A DNA stretch of 64,000 nucleotides, from the NCBI RefSeq assembly GCF_000285495.1, contig NZ_HE610977.1:136858-200857 (forward strand). The letters are read 5' to 3'. The translations under genes and the position numbers were made by a program. The stretch comes from Oceanobacillus massiliensis str. N'diop (GTDB lineage Bacteria > Bacillota > Bacilli > Bacillales > Amphibacillaceae). Positions 53,290 through 63,283 of this stretch are shown piece by piece (positions within the stretch are counted from its first letter, which is position 1; each line of letters begins with the position of its first letter). The notes under the pieces are model-generated. The model saw only the letters and a program-made list of their open reading frames with translations, had not been told where the DNA came from and did no database searches.

Positions 53290-53373
53290 TTATTTTTCTT
53301 TCTTGAACATCCCAATCACAATCTTTACAAATCCACCGACAAATCTTGGAAGTTTAATAGTATAAAATTTCAT
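53290..53373 (-). CDS. spoVM: SpoVM, spore coat/cortex morphogenetic peptide
   Basis: A 27-aa peptide beginning MKFYTIKLPRFVGG and ending MFKKEK, which closely follows B. subtilis SpoVM (26 aa). It forms an amphipathic helix that recognises the convex forespore membrane and anchors SpoIVA. AGGAGGGG lies about ten bases before the ATG. It is in the conserved place between rpmB and thiN, and it shows that the organism is or descends from a spore former. Automatic gene callers easily miss it. Confidence 0.95.
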   Translation of the reverse strand: MKFYTIKLPRFVGGFVKIVIGMFKKEK

Positions 53374-53406
53374 AAGCTGGGACCCCTCCTGTTCTACAAT
53401 TCAAAC

Positions 53407-54063
53407 TTATGCCTGAATCGCATCACAACTCTTTACTAGTAATAGTATGCCTTTTTCAAAAGAAAAAGTACCACTTTTTGAAAGAAGCTTGTTTGAGATG
53501 CAAAGAGTAGATCCCCATGATATATCCGCTTCGGTGAGAGGGTAGTAAAAACCTGTTAAATGGATGCCCTCCACCGTTTTTGTATATGGGATAAATGAAA
53601 TATACGGATACATTTCATCTCTTAGAATCGTATAGCTGCCCGGCGAAATCATCTCCAGTTGGTTGGTTTTATCTACAATGTATCCATGAATCCCTTTATC
53701 CTCTATTAAGTAAAGTAGCTGAATATTAATCAATTCATGGTCCAATCTTCCACCTGTAACCCCGAATAAATAAATGCGTTCGGGATGAAGCATGAAAGCC
53801 TTGTTTAGGGCGATTTCCAAATCTGTTTCATCTTTTTCGGATGGAAACTCTTCGATGGATATTGCATGCTGGATGATGGCCGCTTTCTCAGCTGCTGTTA
53901 TGGAGTCAAAATCCCCAACCGCATAATCTATTGGAATTTTGTTTGCAGCCAATACATATGCCCCTCGATCGGCACCAATCCATATATCAACCTTATCCTT
54001 ATAGTGAGACAGTTCTGGCAGCAAGGCATCCGGACCATTGCCGATAATTCCCACTGAAAGCAT
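53407..54063 (-). CDS. thiN: ThiN, thiamine pyrophosphokinase
   Basis: A 218-aa enzyme with the TPK motifs WIGADRGAYVLAANKIPIDYAVGDFDSI (about residues 32-59), FPSEKDETDLEIALNKA and LFGVTGGRLDHELINIQLL. It converts thiamine to thiamine diphosphate. Its ATG overlaps the rpe stop codon by one base, so the two are coupled. Confidence 0.95.
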   Translation of the reverse strand: MLSVGIIGNGPDALLPELSHYKDKVDIWIGADRGAYVLAANKIPIDYAVGDFDSITAAEKAAIIQHAISIEEFPSEKDETDLEIALNKAFMLHPERIYLFGVTGGRLDHELINIQLLYLIEDKGIHGYIVDKTNQLEMISPGSYTILRDEMYPYISFIPYTKTVEGIHLTGFYYPLTEADISWGSTLCISNKLLSKSGTFSFEKGILLLVKSCDAIQA

Positions 54064-54725
54064 TAATTGAGCCCCTTTGAAGCCTGCAGAATATCTTGTA
54101 TAGCTTGTTTACGATCACGCTGGTTGAAAACGGCGCTTCCCGCGACGAGTACGTCTGCACCTGCATCCGTACATAGTTTTGCGGTTGTCGTATTGACACC
54201 GCCATCTACTTCGATTTCAAATTCAAGGTTGAGTTCTTGACGCCAAATGTTGACCTGTTCAATCTTTTCAATCGTTTTATGGATAAATGATTGCCCGCCG
54301 AAACCTGGATTTACTGTCATGATCAAGACGAGATCGATTTCAGATAAAATGGGCTTTATCAGCTCAACCGATGTCGCTGGATTGACTACAACACCAGCCT
54401 TTGATCCACTTGCCTTGATCAGTTGAATCGTCCGGTGCAGATGGCGGCATGTCTCCTGATGAACCGTAATGATCGATGCTCCAGCTTTTGCGAATTCAGG
54501 AATATAGGCATCCGGATTTTCAATCATGAGATGGACGTCGAGCGGTAGTGCCGTTTTTGGTTTGATCGCTTCTACTATCAGTGGTCCGATTGTGATATTC
54601 GGTACAAAATGGCCATCCATTACATCAACATGAATGTAATCGGCTCCTCCAATTTCTACTTCCCTTATCTCTTCACCCAGCTTTGCGAAATCAGCAGATA
54701 ATATTGATGGTGCGATTTTTGTCAT
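54063..54725 (-). CDS. rpe: Ribulose-phosphate 3-epimerase
   Basis: A 220-aa TIM-barrel enzyme. It starts with IAPSILSADFAKLGEEI, has the metal-binding DYIHVDVMDGHFVPNITIGP (about residues 31-50), MTVNPGFGGQSFI, and the catalytic EVDGGVNTTTA. It links ribulose-5-P and xylulose-5-P in the pentose phosphate pathway. It follows rsgA by 3 bases. Confidence 0.97.
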   Translation of the reverse strand: MTKIAPSILSADFAKLGEEIREVEIGGADYIHVDVMDGHFVPNITIGPLIVEAIKPKTALPLDVHLMIENPDAYIPEFAKAGASIITVHQETCRHLHRTIQLIKASGSKAGVVVNPATSVELIKPILSEIDLVLIMTVNPGFGGQSFIHKTIEKIEQVNIWRQELNLEFEIEVDGGVNTTTAKLCTDAGADVLVAGSAVFNQRDRKQAIQDILQASKGLN

Positions 54726-54728
54726 TGT

Positions 54729-55610
54729 TTAATACCTCGGCTTTCTTGATTGGATCTCTTCGAGGAAGCTTAGATAATGATCATAGCGGAATTGTGGGAT
54801 TTCCTCTTTTTCCACTGCTTCCTTCACTGCACATTTAGGTTCTTTATGATGCATACATCCGCGGAATTTACATTGCTCTCTTCTATCCCGCATCTCCGGA
54901 AAACAATCGGTCAGTTCTTCTGCTTCGATTTCACTAAAGTCAAGAATACTGAAGCCAGGTGTATCTGCAACAAGTCCCCTATTGATCTGCATGAGTTCCA
55001 CATGTCTTGTCGTATGCTTTCCTCTTCCTAAACTTTTGGATATCTCTGCTGTCTTTAGCAGCAGAGATGGTTTTAGGACATTTAGCAGCGAAGATTTACC
55101 CACACCTGATTGGCCGGCAAATACGGATACCTTATCCGCAAAGTACTCCTCGAGGTCCGGCAGGCTATCTGGTTCTTTCGATGATAGCAGCTCCACGGTA
55201 TAGCCAATATTTTCATAAATCCCCTTAAATTCTTCAATCTGCCTTCGTTCTTCCTCAGAAATTAAATCAATTTTAGTAATAAATATTAATGGTTGAATAT
55301 GTTTTGATTCAATCAATACGAGAAAACGATCCAGCAAAACGGTGCTAAAATCAGGAGAAACAGCAGAGCTGACAATAATGGCTTGATTGATATTCGCTAT
55401 TGGCGGCCGGATAAGTTCGTTTTCCCTTTCTGCTATTTCCATGATGTAACCTTCACCGGGATTACTCTCCTCGAACTGGACAAAATCTCCCACAAGCGGC
55501 GTGATTTTTCTGTTTCGAAAAACCCCTCTCCCTTTACAGGAGTAAATTTTATCCCCTGATTTAACATAGTAAAACCCGCTTAAAGCTTTTACAATTCTGC
55601 CTTCTGCCAT
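54729..55610 (-). CDS. rsgA: RsgA (CpgA), small ribosomal subunit maturation GTPase
   Basis: A 293-aa circularly permuted GTPase with an N-terminal OB fold (residues 1-65), G4 FITKIDLI, G1 AGQSGVGKSSLLNVL, G3 DTPGFS, and a C-terminal zinc site CFPEMRDRREQCKFRGCMHHKEPKCAV (about residues 245-271). It checks 30S assembly, and in Bacillus it is a target of PrkC. It starts immediately after the prkC stop codon. Confidence 0.97.
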   Translation of the reverse strand: MAEGRIVKALSGFYYVKSGDKIYSCKGRGVFRNRKITPLVGDFVQFEESNPGEGYIMEIAERENELIRPPIANINQAIIVSSAVSPDFSTVLLDRFLVLIESKHIQPLIFITKIDLISEEERRQIEEFKGIYENIGYTVELLSSKEPDSLPDLEEYFADKVSVFAGQSGVGKSSLLNVLKPSLLLKTAEISKSLGRGKHTTRHVELMQINRGLVADTPGFSILDFSEIEAEELTDCFPEMRDRREQCKFRGCMHHKEPKCAVKEAVEKEEIPQFRYDHYLSFLEEIQSRKPRY

Positions 55611-57689
55611 TTAGTCACCCTCTTCACCTTCATAGGTTACTGTTTTATCTACAACGATTTCTTCATCTCTCGTTATTTTGTATTCACCTACATTTCCAGG
55701 TGAAATTGTCAGTGTAAATTCAACTTCCGTATCTTCTGTAATGGTCTGTTCCTTATAAACATCCGTTATATTATTATTTGTATCACCAATATAGATACGA
55801 ATTATCTGTTCAGCAGGCTCTGCTGCTTCCTCCCCGTCTGCTTCTTCTGATTCACTTTCCTCATCAGAAGCTGGTTCAGGGTTATATGGAACAAGATATG
55901 TTACGGAATGGGAACGCGGCGGTTTCTCCTCAGGACCAATGGATATATATACATTGACCGTTGAACCTTCCTCAAGCTCCGTACCAGTCTTTGGATCCTG
56001 ACTGATAACTTCTCCTGCAGGCACCGTTTCAGAATTCCTCTCACTTACATTCATCACCAGATTTTTACTGTCCAGATAATCTTTTGCTTCTTCCCGTGTC
56101 ATTCCGGTAAGATTGTTCAGACTGATCAGTTCCGGTCCCTTACTAACTTCAAAGATGACTCTTTCATCACTTGGTATTACTTCCGTGCCTGGTACAGGTT
56201 GAATCTGATTGATAATCTCACCAGCGGGCTGGTCCGAAAATTCTTCATAGATTTTAATGTCCGTATATCCTGCGGTTTCGAGCAGTCTCTCAACTTGTCC
56301 AATATCACGTCCCACATAGTCATCAAAGGCGACCTTTTCTTTGCCCTGACTGACATAAAGTGTAACAGTGGAACCCTCTTTGGCAGTCCTTCCGGCACGG
56401 GGATCAGAACTGACGACAAACCCTTCCTCGATCTCCTCCGAAAAAACATCTTCCTGCTCGACAACAAGCCTCTGCGATTCCAGTAGTTCCGTAGCCTCAT
56501 CAGCTTCCATCTCGACAACATCGGGAATGGAAATATCCTTTGGCTGGGCAAAGTAGTAGGCAGCCGCACCACCAGCAAGCAATAGCAATAGAATCAGCAA
56601 ACCAATTAGCCATTTTTTCTTGCCCTTTTTTTCTTTAACAGGCTTCTTTTTCTTTTTGAGCTGCTTATCTACTTTCTTTTTCTGCTTGCCCTGTTTCTGT
56701 GTTTTCACCAGGTTTTCTTCCGGATAGTTTTTCGTCCCATCATTCGTTTGATGAACCAATGTCGCCTGTTCCATGTCTTCCTCTAACTGATGATCCGTGA
56801 TGATAGGAATCGCTTTTGTTTCTTCACCTGCTTCGATTGGCGGCGAAAAAGGTACTGCATTAAGATTAGCAGGATCCAATGCTTGTTCGATCGCTTCTTC
56901 CAGTGCATAAATACTGTCATAACGATGAAAGGGGTCCTTGGCAGTTGCCTTAAGTACAATATTCTCCACACTCTGCGGGATGTCCTGATTGAATCTCCGT
57001 ACCGATGGCGTATTGCTTTGCAGGTGTTTTAACGCAATGGAGACAGGGGATTGTCCAGAAAAAGGCAAACGCCCTGTCAGCAATTCAAAGAGCACGATAC
57101 CCATGGAGTAGATATCTGACTTTTTAGTAGCCGTTCCACCCCTTGCCTGCTCTGGTGATAGATAATGAACAGATCCAAGGATCGAATTAGTCTGGGTCAA
57201 TGATGTCGCACTTAATGCTATCGCAATCCCGAAATCGGTAACCTTCACTTGACCAAAGCTGTTAATTAAAATATTTTGCGGTTTGATATCCCGATGCACA
57301 ATTTCATTTGCATGGGCATGGGCAATGGCTGACGAAATCTGTTTCATGATATCGAGAGATTCCTGTACTTCGATTGGGCCATACTGCTGTATGTATTCTT
57401 TCAGTGTCATTCCATCCACATATTCCATTACCATGTATAGTAGATGCTCTTCCTCGCCAACATCATAAATATTTACGATATTCGGATGTGAAAGGCTTGT
57501 TGCAGACTGTGCTTCTCTGTCGAATCGGGCAATAAATTCCTGGTCATGGATGTATTCCGTCCGCAAAGCCTTTACGGCGACATCCCGATCCAGAATGATA
57601 TCCCTTGCCAGATAAACATTGGCCATTCCGCCTCCGCCTATCTTTTCCTTGATTTTATATCGTTCATTTAAGAGGTGACCACTTATCAT
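55611..57689 (-). CDS. prkC: PrkC, PASTA-domain Ser/Thr protein kinase
   Basis: A 692-aa protein. The kinase domain (1-270) has the glycine loop IGGGGMANVYLA, catalytic lysine K40, HRDIKPQNIL and DFGIA. A basic linker, one membrane helix (about 369-389, KKWLIGLLILLLLLAGGAAAY) and three PASTA repeats (about 393-595) follow, and there is a C-terminal beta-rich domain with an E-rich stretch. It senses muropeptides outside and signals germination and growth. It overlaps prpC by 4 bases. Confidence 0.97.
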   Translation of the reverse strand: MISGHLLNERYKIKEKIGGGGMANVYLARDIILDRDVAVKALRTEYIHDQEFIARFDREAQSATSLSHPNIVNIYDVGEEEHLLYMVMEYVDGMTLKEYIQQYGPIEVQESLDIMKQISSAIAHAHANEIVHRDIKPQNILINSFGQVKVTDFGIAIALSATSLTQTNSILGSVHYLSPEQARGGTATKKSDIYSMGIVLFELLTGRLPFSGQSPVSIALKHLQSNTPSVRRFNQDIPQSVENIVLKATAKDPFHRYDSIYALEEAIEQALDPANLNAVPFSPPIEAGEETKAIPIITDHQLEEDMEQATLVHQTNDGTKNYPEENLVKTQKQGKQKKKVDKQLKKKKKPVKEKKGKKKWLIGLLILLLLLAGGAAAYYFAQPKDISIPDVVEMEADEATELLESQRLVVEQEDVFSEEIEEGFVVSSDPRAGRTAKEGSTVTLYVSQGKEKVAFDDYVGRDIGQVERLLETAGYTDIKIYEEFSDQPAGEIINQIQPVPGTEVIPSDERVIFEVSKGPELISLNNLTGMTREEAKDYLDSKNLVMNVSERNSETVPAGEVISQDPKTGTELEEGSTVNVYISIGPEEKPPRSHSVTYLVPYNPEPASDEESESEEADGEEAAEPAEQIIRIYIGDTNNNITDVYKEQTITEDTEVEFTLTISPGNVGEYKITRDEEIVVDKTVTYEGEEGD

Positions 57690-58444
57690 TCGTTCTCACC
57701 TGCTTTCAGTGATGAATCATGCTGTACCAAAATAAGTGAAATATTATCTTCCCCGCCCCGTTCATTGGCAAGTTCAATCATTTCTGAACCAATATCTCCC
57801 AAGTCTTTGGCTTCCCGGATAAATGCTGCCAAGTCTTCATCGTTCAACTTATTGGACAGACCATCAGAACATAGAAGCAGCCTGTCACCCGCTTCCCATT
57901 CTACTGTCAATATATCTTCAGACACGTTGGTTTCCGTGCCCATCGCCTTTAATAAAACATTTTTCCTTGGATGCTGTTCTGCATCATCTTCTGAAATTTG
58001 TCCTGATCTGACCAGTTCATTGACCAGCGAATGATCATTTGTTATTTGTTTAAAACCGTTCTCATTCAAAATATAGCACCGGCTGTCGCCGACATGGGCA
58101 ATGGTAACAAATTCCTCCAAGCATATTGCGATTACAATCGTAGTCCCCATACCTTCACATTCTTTATTTTTCAGTGAATATTCATATATCGAATGGTTTA
58201 CCTCCGACACCGTATTCGATAACCATGTTTCAATCTTTTCAGGTGAACTGATACCGGTCTGCGGCAGCCACTTATCCCTTACTAGGTCGATTGCCAGCTG
58301 ACTGGCAACATCACCAGCCTGGTGTCCTCCCATTCCGTCAGCGATAACAGCTAGCAACTGCTGATTGGAATTATAAAATATGCCACCAGAATCTTCGTTA
58401 TGACTTCTAACCTGACCACGGTCAGTCAGAAAGTGACCTTCCAT
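57686..58444 (-). CDS. prpC: PrpC, PP2C-type Ser/Thr phosphatase
   Basis: A 252-aa PP2C phosphatase with the metal-binding motifs RSHNEDSGGIF (near residue 13), VIADGMGGHQAGDVAS (about 34-49), LCSDGLSNKL and GGEDNISLILVQ. It reverses PrkC phosphorylation. It is the upstream partner of prkC. In B. subtilis rlmN lies just before it; here rsmB is next, 95 bases away. Confidence 0.97.
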   Translation of the reverse strand: MEGHFLTDRGQVRSHNEDSGGIFYNSNQQLLAVIADGMGGHQAGDVASQLAIDLVRDKWLPQTGISSPEKIETWLSNTVSEVNHSIYEYSLKNKECEGMGTTIVIAICLEEFVTIAHVGDSRCYILNENGFKQITNDHSLVNELVRSGQISEDDAEQHPRKNVLLKAMGTETNVSEDILTVEWEAGDRLLLCSDGLSNKLNDEDLAAFIREAKDLGDIGSEMIELANERGGEDNISLILVQHDSSLKAGENE

Positions 58445-58539
58445 GCTTTTTCCCCCTCACATTTGAGCAAGTAACTAAATGAATAGCAACAACGCACTTA
58501 CATAGAGTATTGCACAATTTTACCAATAAAAGAACTAAA

Positions 58540-59886
58540 TTATCCCATTTTTTTTAGGCGTGTCAAAAAGAAACCATCCGTTTGAAACGTTTGTGGAAAT
58601 AACTGAAGTCCCTGTTCCGTAATCCCTGGCGACTCTTTTAATTCGGAAGGCAATGTTTCGAAAAACGACGGATCGATTTGGAAACCAGTGTTGTTTAAGA
58701 GGAACTGTTTTATAACATTTTCGTTTTCTTCAGCATCCACCGTACAAGTACTGTAGATCAGCAGACCATCTTTTTTGAGCAATGGTGCAGCACTCTCCAG
58801 AATTTCTGTTTGGATTTCCGATAACCGGTGGATGTCTTCTTCTCTTTTATCGTATTTGATTTCAGGCTTGCCCCTTATTACTCCTAGCCCTGAGCATGGC
58901 GCATCAATCAGAATTCGATCAAAGCTTTCTCGCTCATGCATGTCCTCCAGCTTTCGCGCATCTCCCGGCTTCGCATCGATGATGGACAGATGGAGCAATG
59001 CAGCCTTGTCATCAATCAGTTTAACCTTCTTCTTATGAAGGTCATATGCGTGGATAACACCTTCGTTTTCCATTTTTTCAGCAATATGGGTCACTTTGCC
59101 TCCAGGGGCGCTGCATCCATCGAGTACATGCATTCCTGGCTGCGGATCCAGCATTTCGGCGACTAGCATAGAGCTCTGGTCCTGAATTGTCACATAGCCT
59201 TCTTTAAAAAGCATAGTATTTAAGATATTTCCCTTATCGACTATGATTCCCTGCGGTGAAAAAATGGACTTCCTCACTTCAAAGCCTTGCTCCCTTAAAA
59301 CCTGCATCGCTTTTTCACGAGTGATCTTAAGTGGCTGTACCCTTATGGAACTATGTTTTTTGGTTAAGTTTGCCTCGCACATTGCTTTTGCCGTTTGCAA
59401 GCCATAAGTAGAAACCCAGCGCTCAACCAGCCATTTCGGATGACTTGTTTCAATCGATAGTCTCGTTGCATCGTTTTTGATGGAAGCTGTTTCCGGCACA
59501 CCATTTCGCTGCACATTTCGCAAAACACCATTGACTAGCGAGGAAACACCTTTATGTCCACGCTGTTTTGCTATTTCAACAGCTTCGTGAATAATGGCAT
59601 GATCAGGTACTTTGTCGAGATAGATCATTTGGTAAATGGACATTCTTAGCAGCATCCGTACCCATTGATCCATTTTCTTATTGGCGTTCACAAAGTGATT
59701 CAAAAAGTAATCCAATGTCATTTTTCTCTGAATCGTTCCGTAGACGACTTCCGTCAGCAGGCCTTCGTCTTTAGGAGCAATACGTTTTGATTTCAATTCG
59801 TTGTCTATTACCAAGTGGCTGAATCCGCTGTCTTTTTCGATTCTGATCAGCAAATCAAGGATGGTATTTCGCAATTGATATTTCAT
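58540..59886 (-). CDS. rsmB: RsmB, 16S rRNA m5C967 methyltransferase
   Basis: A 448-aa enzyme with an N-terminal NusB-like RNA-binding domain (about residues 1-130) and a SAM domain with GMHVLDGCSAPGGKVTHIAE, LIDAPCSGLGVIRGKPEIKY and the catalytic cysteine in YSTCTVDAEENE. The ATG at 59886 has TAGGTGA upstream and lies one base past the fmt stop codon; a GTG three codons earlier falls inside the ribosome binding site. Confidence 0.96.
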   Translation of the reverse strand: MKYQLRNTILDLLIRIEKDSGFSHLVIDNELKSKRIAPKDEGLLTEVVYGTIQRKMTLDYFLNHFVNANKKMDQWVRMLLRMSIYQMIYLDKVPDHAIIHEAVEIAKQRGHKGVSSLVNGVLRNVQRNGVPETASIKNDATRLSIETSHPKWLVERWVSTYGLQTAKAMCEANLTKKHSSIRVQPLKITREKAMQVLREQGFEVRKSIFSPQGIIVDKGNILNTMLFKEGYVTIQDQSSMLVAEMLDPQPGMHVLDGCSAPGGKVTHIAEKMENEGVIHAYDLHKKKVKLIDDKAALLHLSIIDAKPGDARKLEDMHERESFDRILIDAPCSGLGVIRGKPEIKYDKREEDIHRLSEIQTEILESAAPLLKKDGLLIYSTCTVDAEENENVIKQFLLNNTGFQIDPSFFETLPSELKESPGITEQGLQLFPQTFQTDGFFLTRLKKMG

Positions 59887-59887
59887 A

Positions 59888-60835
59888 TTATTCACCTAAT
59901 ATAATCCCAGTTTTTATTCGATCCTGTGATCCCTGTAAATATTCTTTTACGGTCATCCTCTTTTTTCCGGCGGGTTGAATCTCTATAACGTTTATTCCTT
60001 TTCGATCACCACATACGACGATAAAGCTTTCATTATTATCCGCTATTTCAGCAATTTCTCCGGGTGCCTTGTCCCTATAGCTGGCATCTGCAGGTTCGCC
60101 CCACCAGATTTTCATTACCTTTCCCTCATAAGTGGTAAAGGCTACGGGCCATGGATGCAGGCCGCGAATTTGATCATAGACAGAATCACTATCTTTTTTC
60201 CAGTCGATTTTCTCCTGGTCCCTCTTGATATTGGAAGCAAAGGTCGCTTTGGTTTCATCCTGTTTTTCAGGGTTCAGCTGATTCGCAAATAGTCTTGGCA
60301 AGGTGTCTATCAAAAGCTCTGCACCGGCCTTTGACAGTTTTTCATGCATGGAGCCAACATGATCATTTCGCCCAATCGGTACCGAACGCTGGGTTAATAT
60401 GTCCCCCGCATCCAGTTTCTCAACCATATACATAATGGTGATGCCTGTTTCTTTCTTCCCTTGCATGATTGCATAATGGATTGGTGCACCACCACGCAAT
60501 TCAGGTAATAATGATGCATGGACATTGATACAGCCGAATTCCGGTGCATCAAGAATTTCATTTGGCAAAATTTGGCCATATGCCGCTGTCACAATTAAAT
60601 CTGGCTCATACCGCAGGATTTCTTCATAATCGTTTCGAAGTTTTTCCGGCTGGAATACGGGAATGTCATGACTTTCAGCCTCTACTTTAACTGGTGGAGG
60701 GGTTATGATGCGTTTTCTGCCCTTTGGACGGTCCGGCTGAGTGACAACAAGCACCACTTCATATTCTGACTCGATTAAATTCCTTAAAACAGGAACTGAA
60801 AAATCCGGGGTTCCCATAAATACTATGCGTTTCAT
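59888..60835 (-). CDS. fmt: Fmt, methionyl-tRNA formyltransferase
   Basis: A 315-aa enzyme with [13 protein letters not shown] (about residues 7-19), the [18 protein letters not shown] active-site region (about 108-125), and a C-terminal OB-like tRNA-binding domain (about 205-315). It formylates initiator Met-tRNA. It begins 39 bases after the priA stop codon; the deformylase gene def, usually between priA and fmt, is absent. Confidence 0.97.
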   Translation of the reverse strand: MKRIVFMGTPDFSVPVLRNLIESEYEVVLVVTQPDRPKGRKRIITPPPVKVEAESHDIPVFQPEKLRNDYEEILRYEPDLIVTAAYGQILPNEILDAPEFGCINVHASLLPELRGGAPIHYAIMQGKKETGITIMYMVEKLDAGDILTQRSVPIGRNDHVGSMHEKLSKAGAELLIDTLPRLFANQLNPEKQDETKATFASNIKRDQEKIDWKKDSDSVYDQIRGLHPWPVAFTTYEGKVMKIWWGEPADASYRDKAPGEIAEIADNNESFIVVCGDRKGINVIEIQPAGKKRMTVKEYLQGSQDRIKTGIILGE

Positions 60836-60874
60836 AATTTACTACCTTCTTTCACTTCTCTAACTCAATATTAG

Positions 60875-63283
60875 CTACATCATATGATATGGCTGCATAT
60901 CCACTGTAATCAATAAGTTGTTTTTCCGAACATCATCTGCAAATATTGTTTTTATTTTATTGATGTATTTCCGTAAATGTGGTTCATTTCTATATTTTAT
61001 CATGCATTGATAGCGATATCTATCTTTGATACGCGGCACGGGAGATGGCGTCGGTCCCAATACCACGGTATTATTCCCAACATTTTTCAATAACAATTGT
61101 GCAATCTGCTGGGTCGTTTGGACTGCCTTTACATGGTTTTCATGCGATACGGTAATCAGTGCCAAATAAAAGTAAGGAGGGTACTGAAATGCCTTTCGCA
61201 TCCCCATTTCCCGTTTGTAAAAATCATTGAAATTGTATTCACTCGCCATCTCAATGCTGTAGTGTTCCGGGGTGTACGTTTGAACGATAACTTCTCCCGG
61301 AAGTTCATGTCTGCCAGCACGTCCGCTTACCTGCGTAAGCAGCTGGAAAGTCTTTTCCGATGAACGGAAATCTGGCAAATGAAGCATCGAATCCGCTGTA
61401 AGGACACCGACTAGCGTTACATTCTCAAAGTCCAAACCCTTGGCAATCATCTGGGTTCCTAAAAGGATATCTGCCTTTTTATCAGCAAATTGGCCCAGCA
61501 GCTTTTCATGAGCACCTTTCCTTCTCGTTGTATCTACATCCATCCGGATTACCCTTGCTTGCGGAATAAGAGTCGTTAATGTCTCTTCCACTTTCTGTGT
61601 TCCGGTCCCGAAGAATCGGATGAGGTCGCTGCTGCATTCAGGACAGACTTGAGGCACCTTCTCTTCATATGAACAGTAATGGCATTTCAGCTGATTGCTG
61701 TTTTTATGGTAGGTCAATGCGATATCGCAATGCGGGCATTCTTTCACATGTCCGCAATCTCTGCACATAACAAATGTGGAATAGCCTCTCCGATTCAACA
61801 TAAGCACTATCTGCTCGCCCTTTTCCAGGCACTGTTCGATTTTTTCCTTAAGCGTTCTGGAAAACATGGAACGGTTGCCAGCATGGAGCTCGTTTCTCAT
61901 ATCGATCACATCCACTTTCGGCATGGCCTTGTGATTTGTCCGTTCACTTAATGTTGAAAGCTTATAGACACCTTTTGCTGCGCGGGCATAGGATTCCAAT
62001 GCCGGAGTAGCACTTCCCAGCAAAACAGGGCAGCTATTGGTTTGTCCTCTGTGAATCGATACATCGCGGGCATGATAGCGAGGCTGATCTTCCTGTTTAT
62101 ATGTCGTTTCATGCTCTTCATCAATGATAATGATACCAAGATTTTCAAATGGCGCGAACACGGCTGATCGTGCTCCAACAACGACTTTTACTTCTTTCCG
62201 CTGGATTCTGCGCCATTCATCAAATTTTTCACCTGCAGAAAGTGCACTATGCATTACGGCAACATTTGAACCAAATCTCCCTTTAAACCTTTTCACCATC
62301 TGAGGTGTCAATGATATCTCGGGAACAAGTACGATTGCTTCCTTGCCCTTGCTTAAGACCTTTTGGATTGCCTGCAGATAGATTTCGGTTTTTCCGCTTC
62401 CGGTTACTCCATGGATTAGGAATACGTCATGTTTATTAGCTTCGATCGCTTCATCGATCGGATCGATGGCCTTTTGCTGCTGTTCGGTCAACGGGAGTGG
62501 GGCTGTTCTTTTGAATTCATCATCATTATATGGATTCCTCATTATTTCCTGTTGGTATGTTTCCAGCAAGCCCTTTTCGACCAATGCTTTTACAGTGCTT
62601 GTCGTTGTCTGGATTTCTTTCAGCAGCCGCTGTTGCTCTATCGGTTTCTCAAATTCTATAAAATATAGTAAGAGCTGCCTTTGTTTCTTTGCTGTCTTGG
62701 CTAAATCCGCTAAAGCCTCTTCCAGTAAATGCATTTCTTTTGCTGGTCTAACCATGGTTACCTTCTTTTTGGTAATTCTTGATTTCACTAGGTAGTCGAT
62801 CGATACTTCTCCAGCTTGAACTAGCTTCTGAAGCTGATAATAGCTGATCGGAGAGGCTTCGAATTCTTCATATGGAATATAATCTCTCCCAGCAAACAGA
62901 TATTCCATATCATCCGGAAGCCTCCCTTCCGTCAAACGAACCAATTCTTTTTTGTACTGCGATTTCAGTACTTGCGGCAGCATCGCCTGGAGTGCAGTAA
63001 TCGATAGACTAAGTGTTTCATTCGCAACCCATTTTCCGAGTTCCAGCAATTCCTCTGTCAAAACAGGGACTACATCAAGCACATCAGAGATACTTTTCAA
63101 TTTATCAAAGGTTGATTCTGAAGTGATATCGACGACAAATCCCATAATTTTTCTTGGACCGAATGGAACAATCACACGCATCCCCACCGCGAGCATGTCT
63201 GTGAACTTATCTGGAATCATATAATCAAATGTCTGATTTGTTGAACTTGCAGGTACATCCACAATTACTTTAGCAATATTCAA
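60875..63283 (-). CDS. priA: PriA, primosomal replication restart helicase
   Basis: An 802-aa helicase with an N-terminal 3'-DNA-binding domain (1-105), Walker A HGVTGSGKTEIYL (about 289-301), the DEEH box in IIIDEEHETTYKQ, and eight zinc-ligand cysteines inserted between helicase motifs (CRDCGHVKECPHC and CHYCSYEEKVPQVCPEC, about 510-560). It restarts stalled forks. The start is a TTG at 63283 that overlaps the coaBC stop codon, with AAGGAT upstream. Confidence 0.96.
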   Translation of the reverse strand: MNIAKVIVDVPASSTNQTFDYMIPDKFTDMLAVGMRVIVPFGPRKIMGFVVDITSESTFDKLKSISDVLDVVPVLTEELLELGKWVANETLSLSITALQAMLPQVLKSQYKKELVRLTEGRLPDDMEYLFAGRDYIPYEEFEASPISYYQLQKLVQAGEVSIDYLVKSRITKKKVTMVRPAKEMHLLEEALADLAKTAKKQRQLLLYFIEFEKPIEQQRLLKEIQTTTSTVKALVEKGLLETYQQEIMRNPYNDDEFKRTAPLPLTEQQQKAIDPIDEAIEANKHDVFLIHGVTGSGKTEIYLQAIQKVLSKGKEAIVLVPEISLTPQMVKRFKGRFGSNVAVMHSALSAGEKFDEWRRIQRKEVKVVVGARSAVFAPFENLGIIIIDEEHETTYKQEDQPRYHARDVSIHRGQTNSCPVLLGSATPALESYARAAKGVYKLSTLSERTNHKAMPKVDVIDMRNELHAGNRSMFSRTLKEKIEQCLEKGEQIVLMLNRRGYSTFVMCRDCGHVKECPHCDIALTYHKNSNQLKCHYCSYEEKVPQVCPECSSDLIRFFGTGTQKVEETLTTLIPQARVIRMDVDTTRRKGAHEKLLGQFADKKADILLGTQMIAKGLDFENVTLVGVLTADSMLHLPDFRSSEKTFQLLTQVSGRAGRHELPGEVIVQTYTPEHYSIEMASEYNFNDFYKREMGMRKAFQYPPYFYLALITVSHENHVKAVQTTQQIAQLLLKNVGNNTVVLGPTPSPVPRIKDRYRYQCMIKYRNEPHLRKYINKIKTIFADDVRKNNLLITVDMQPYHMM

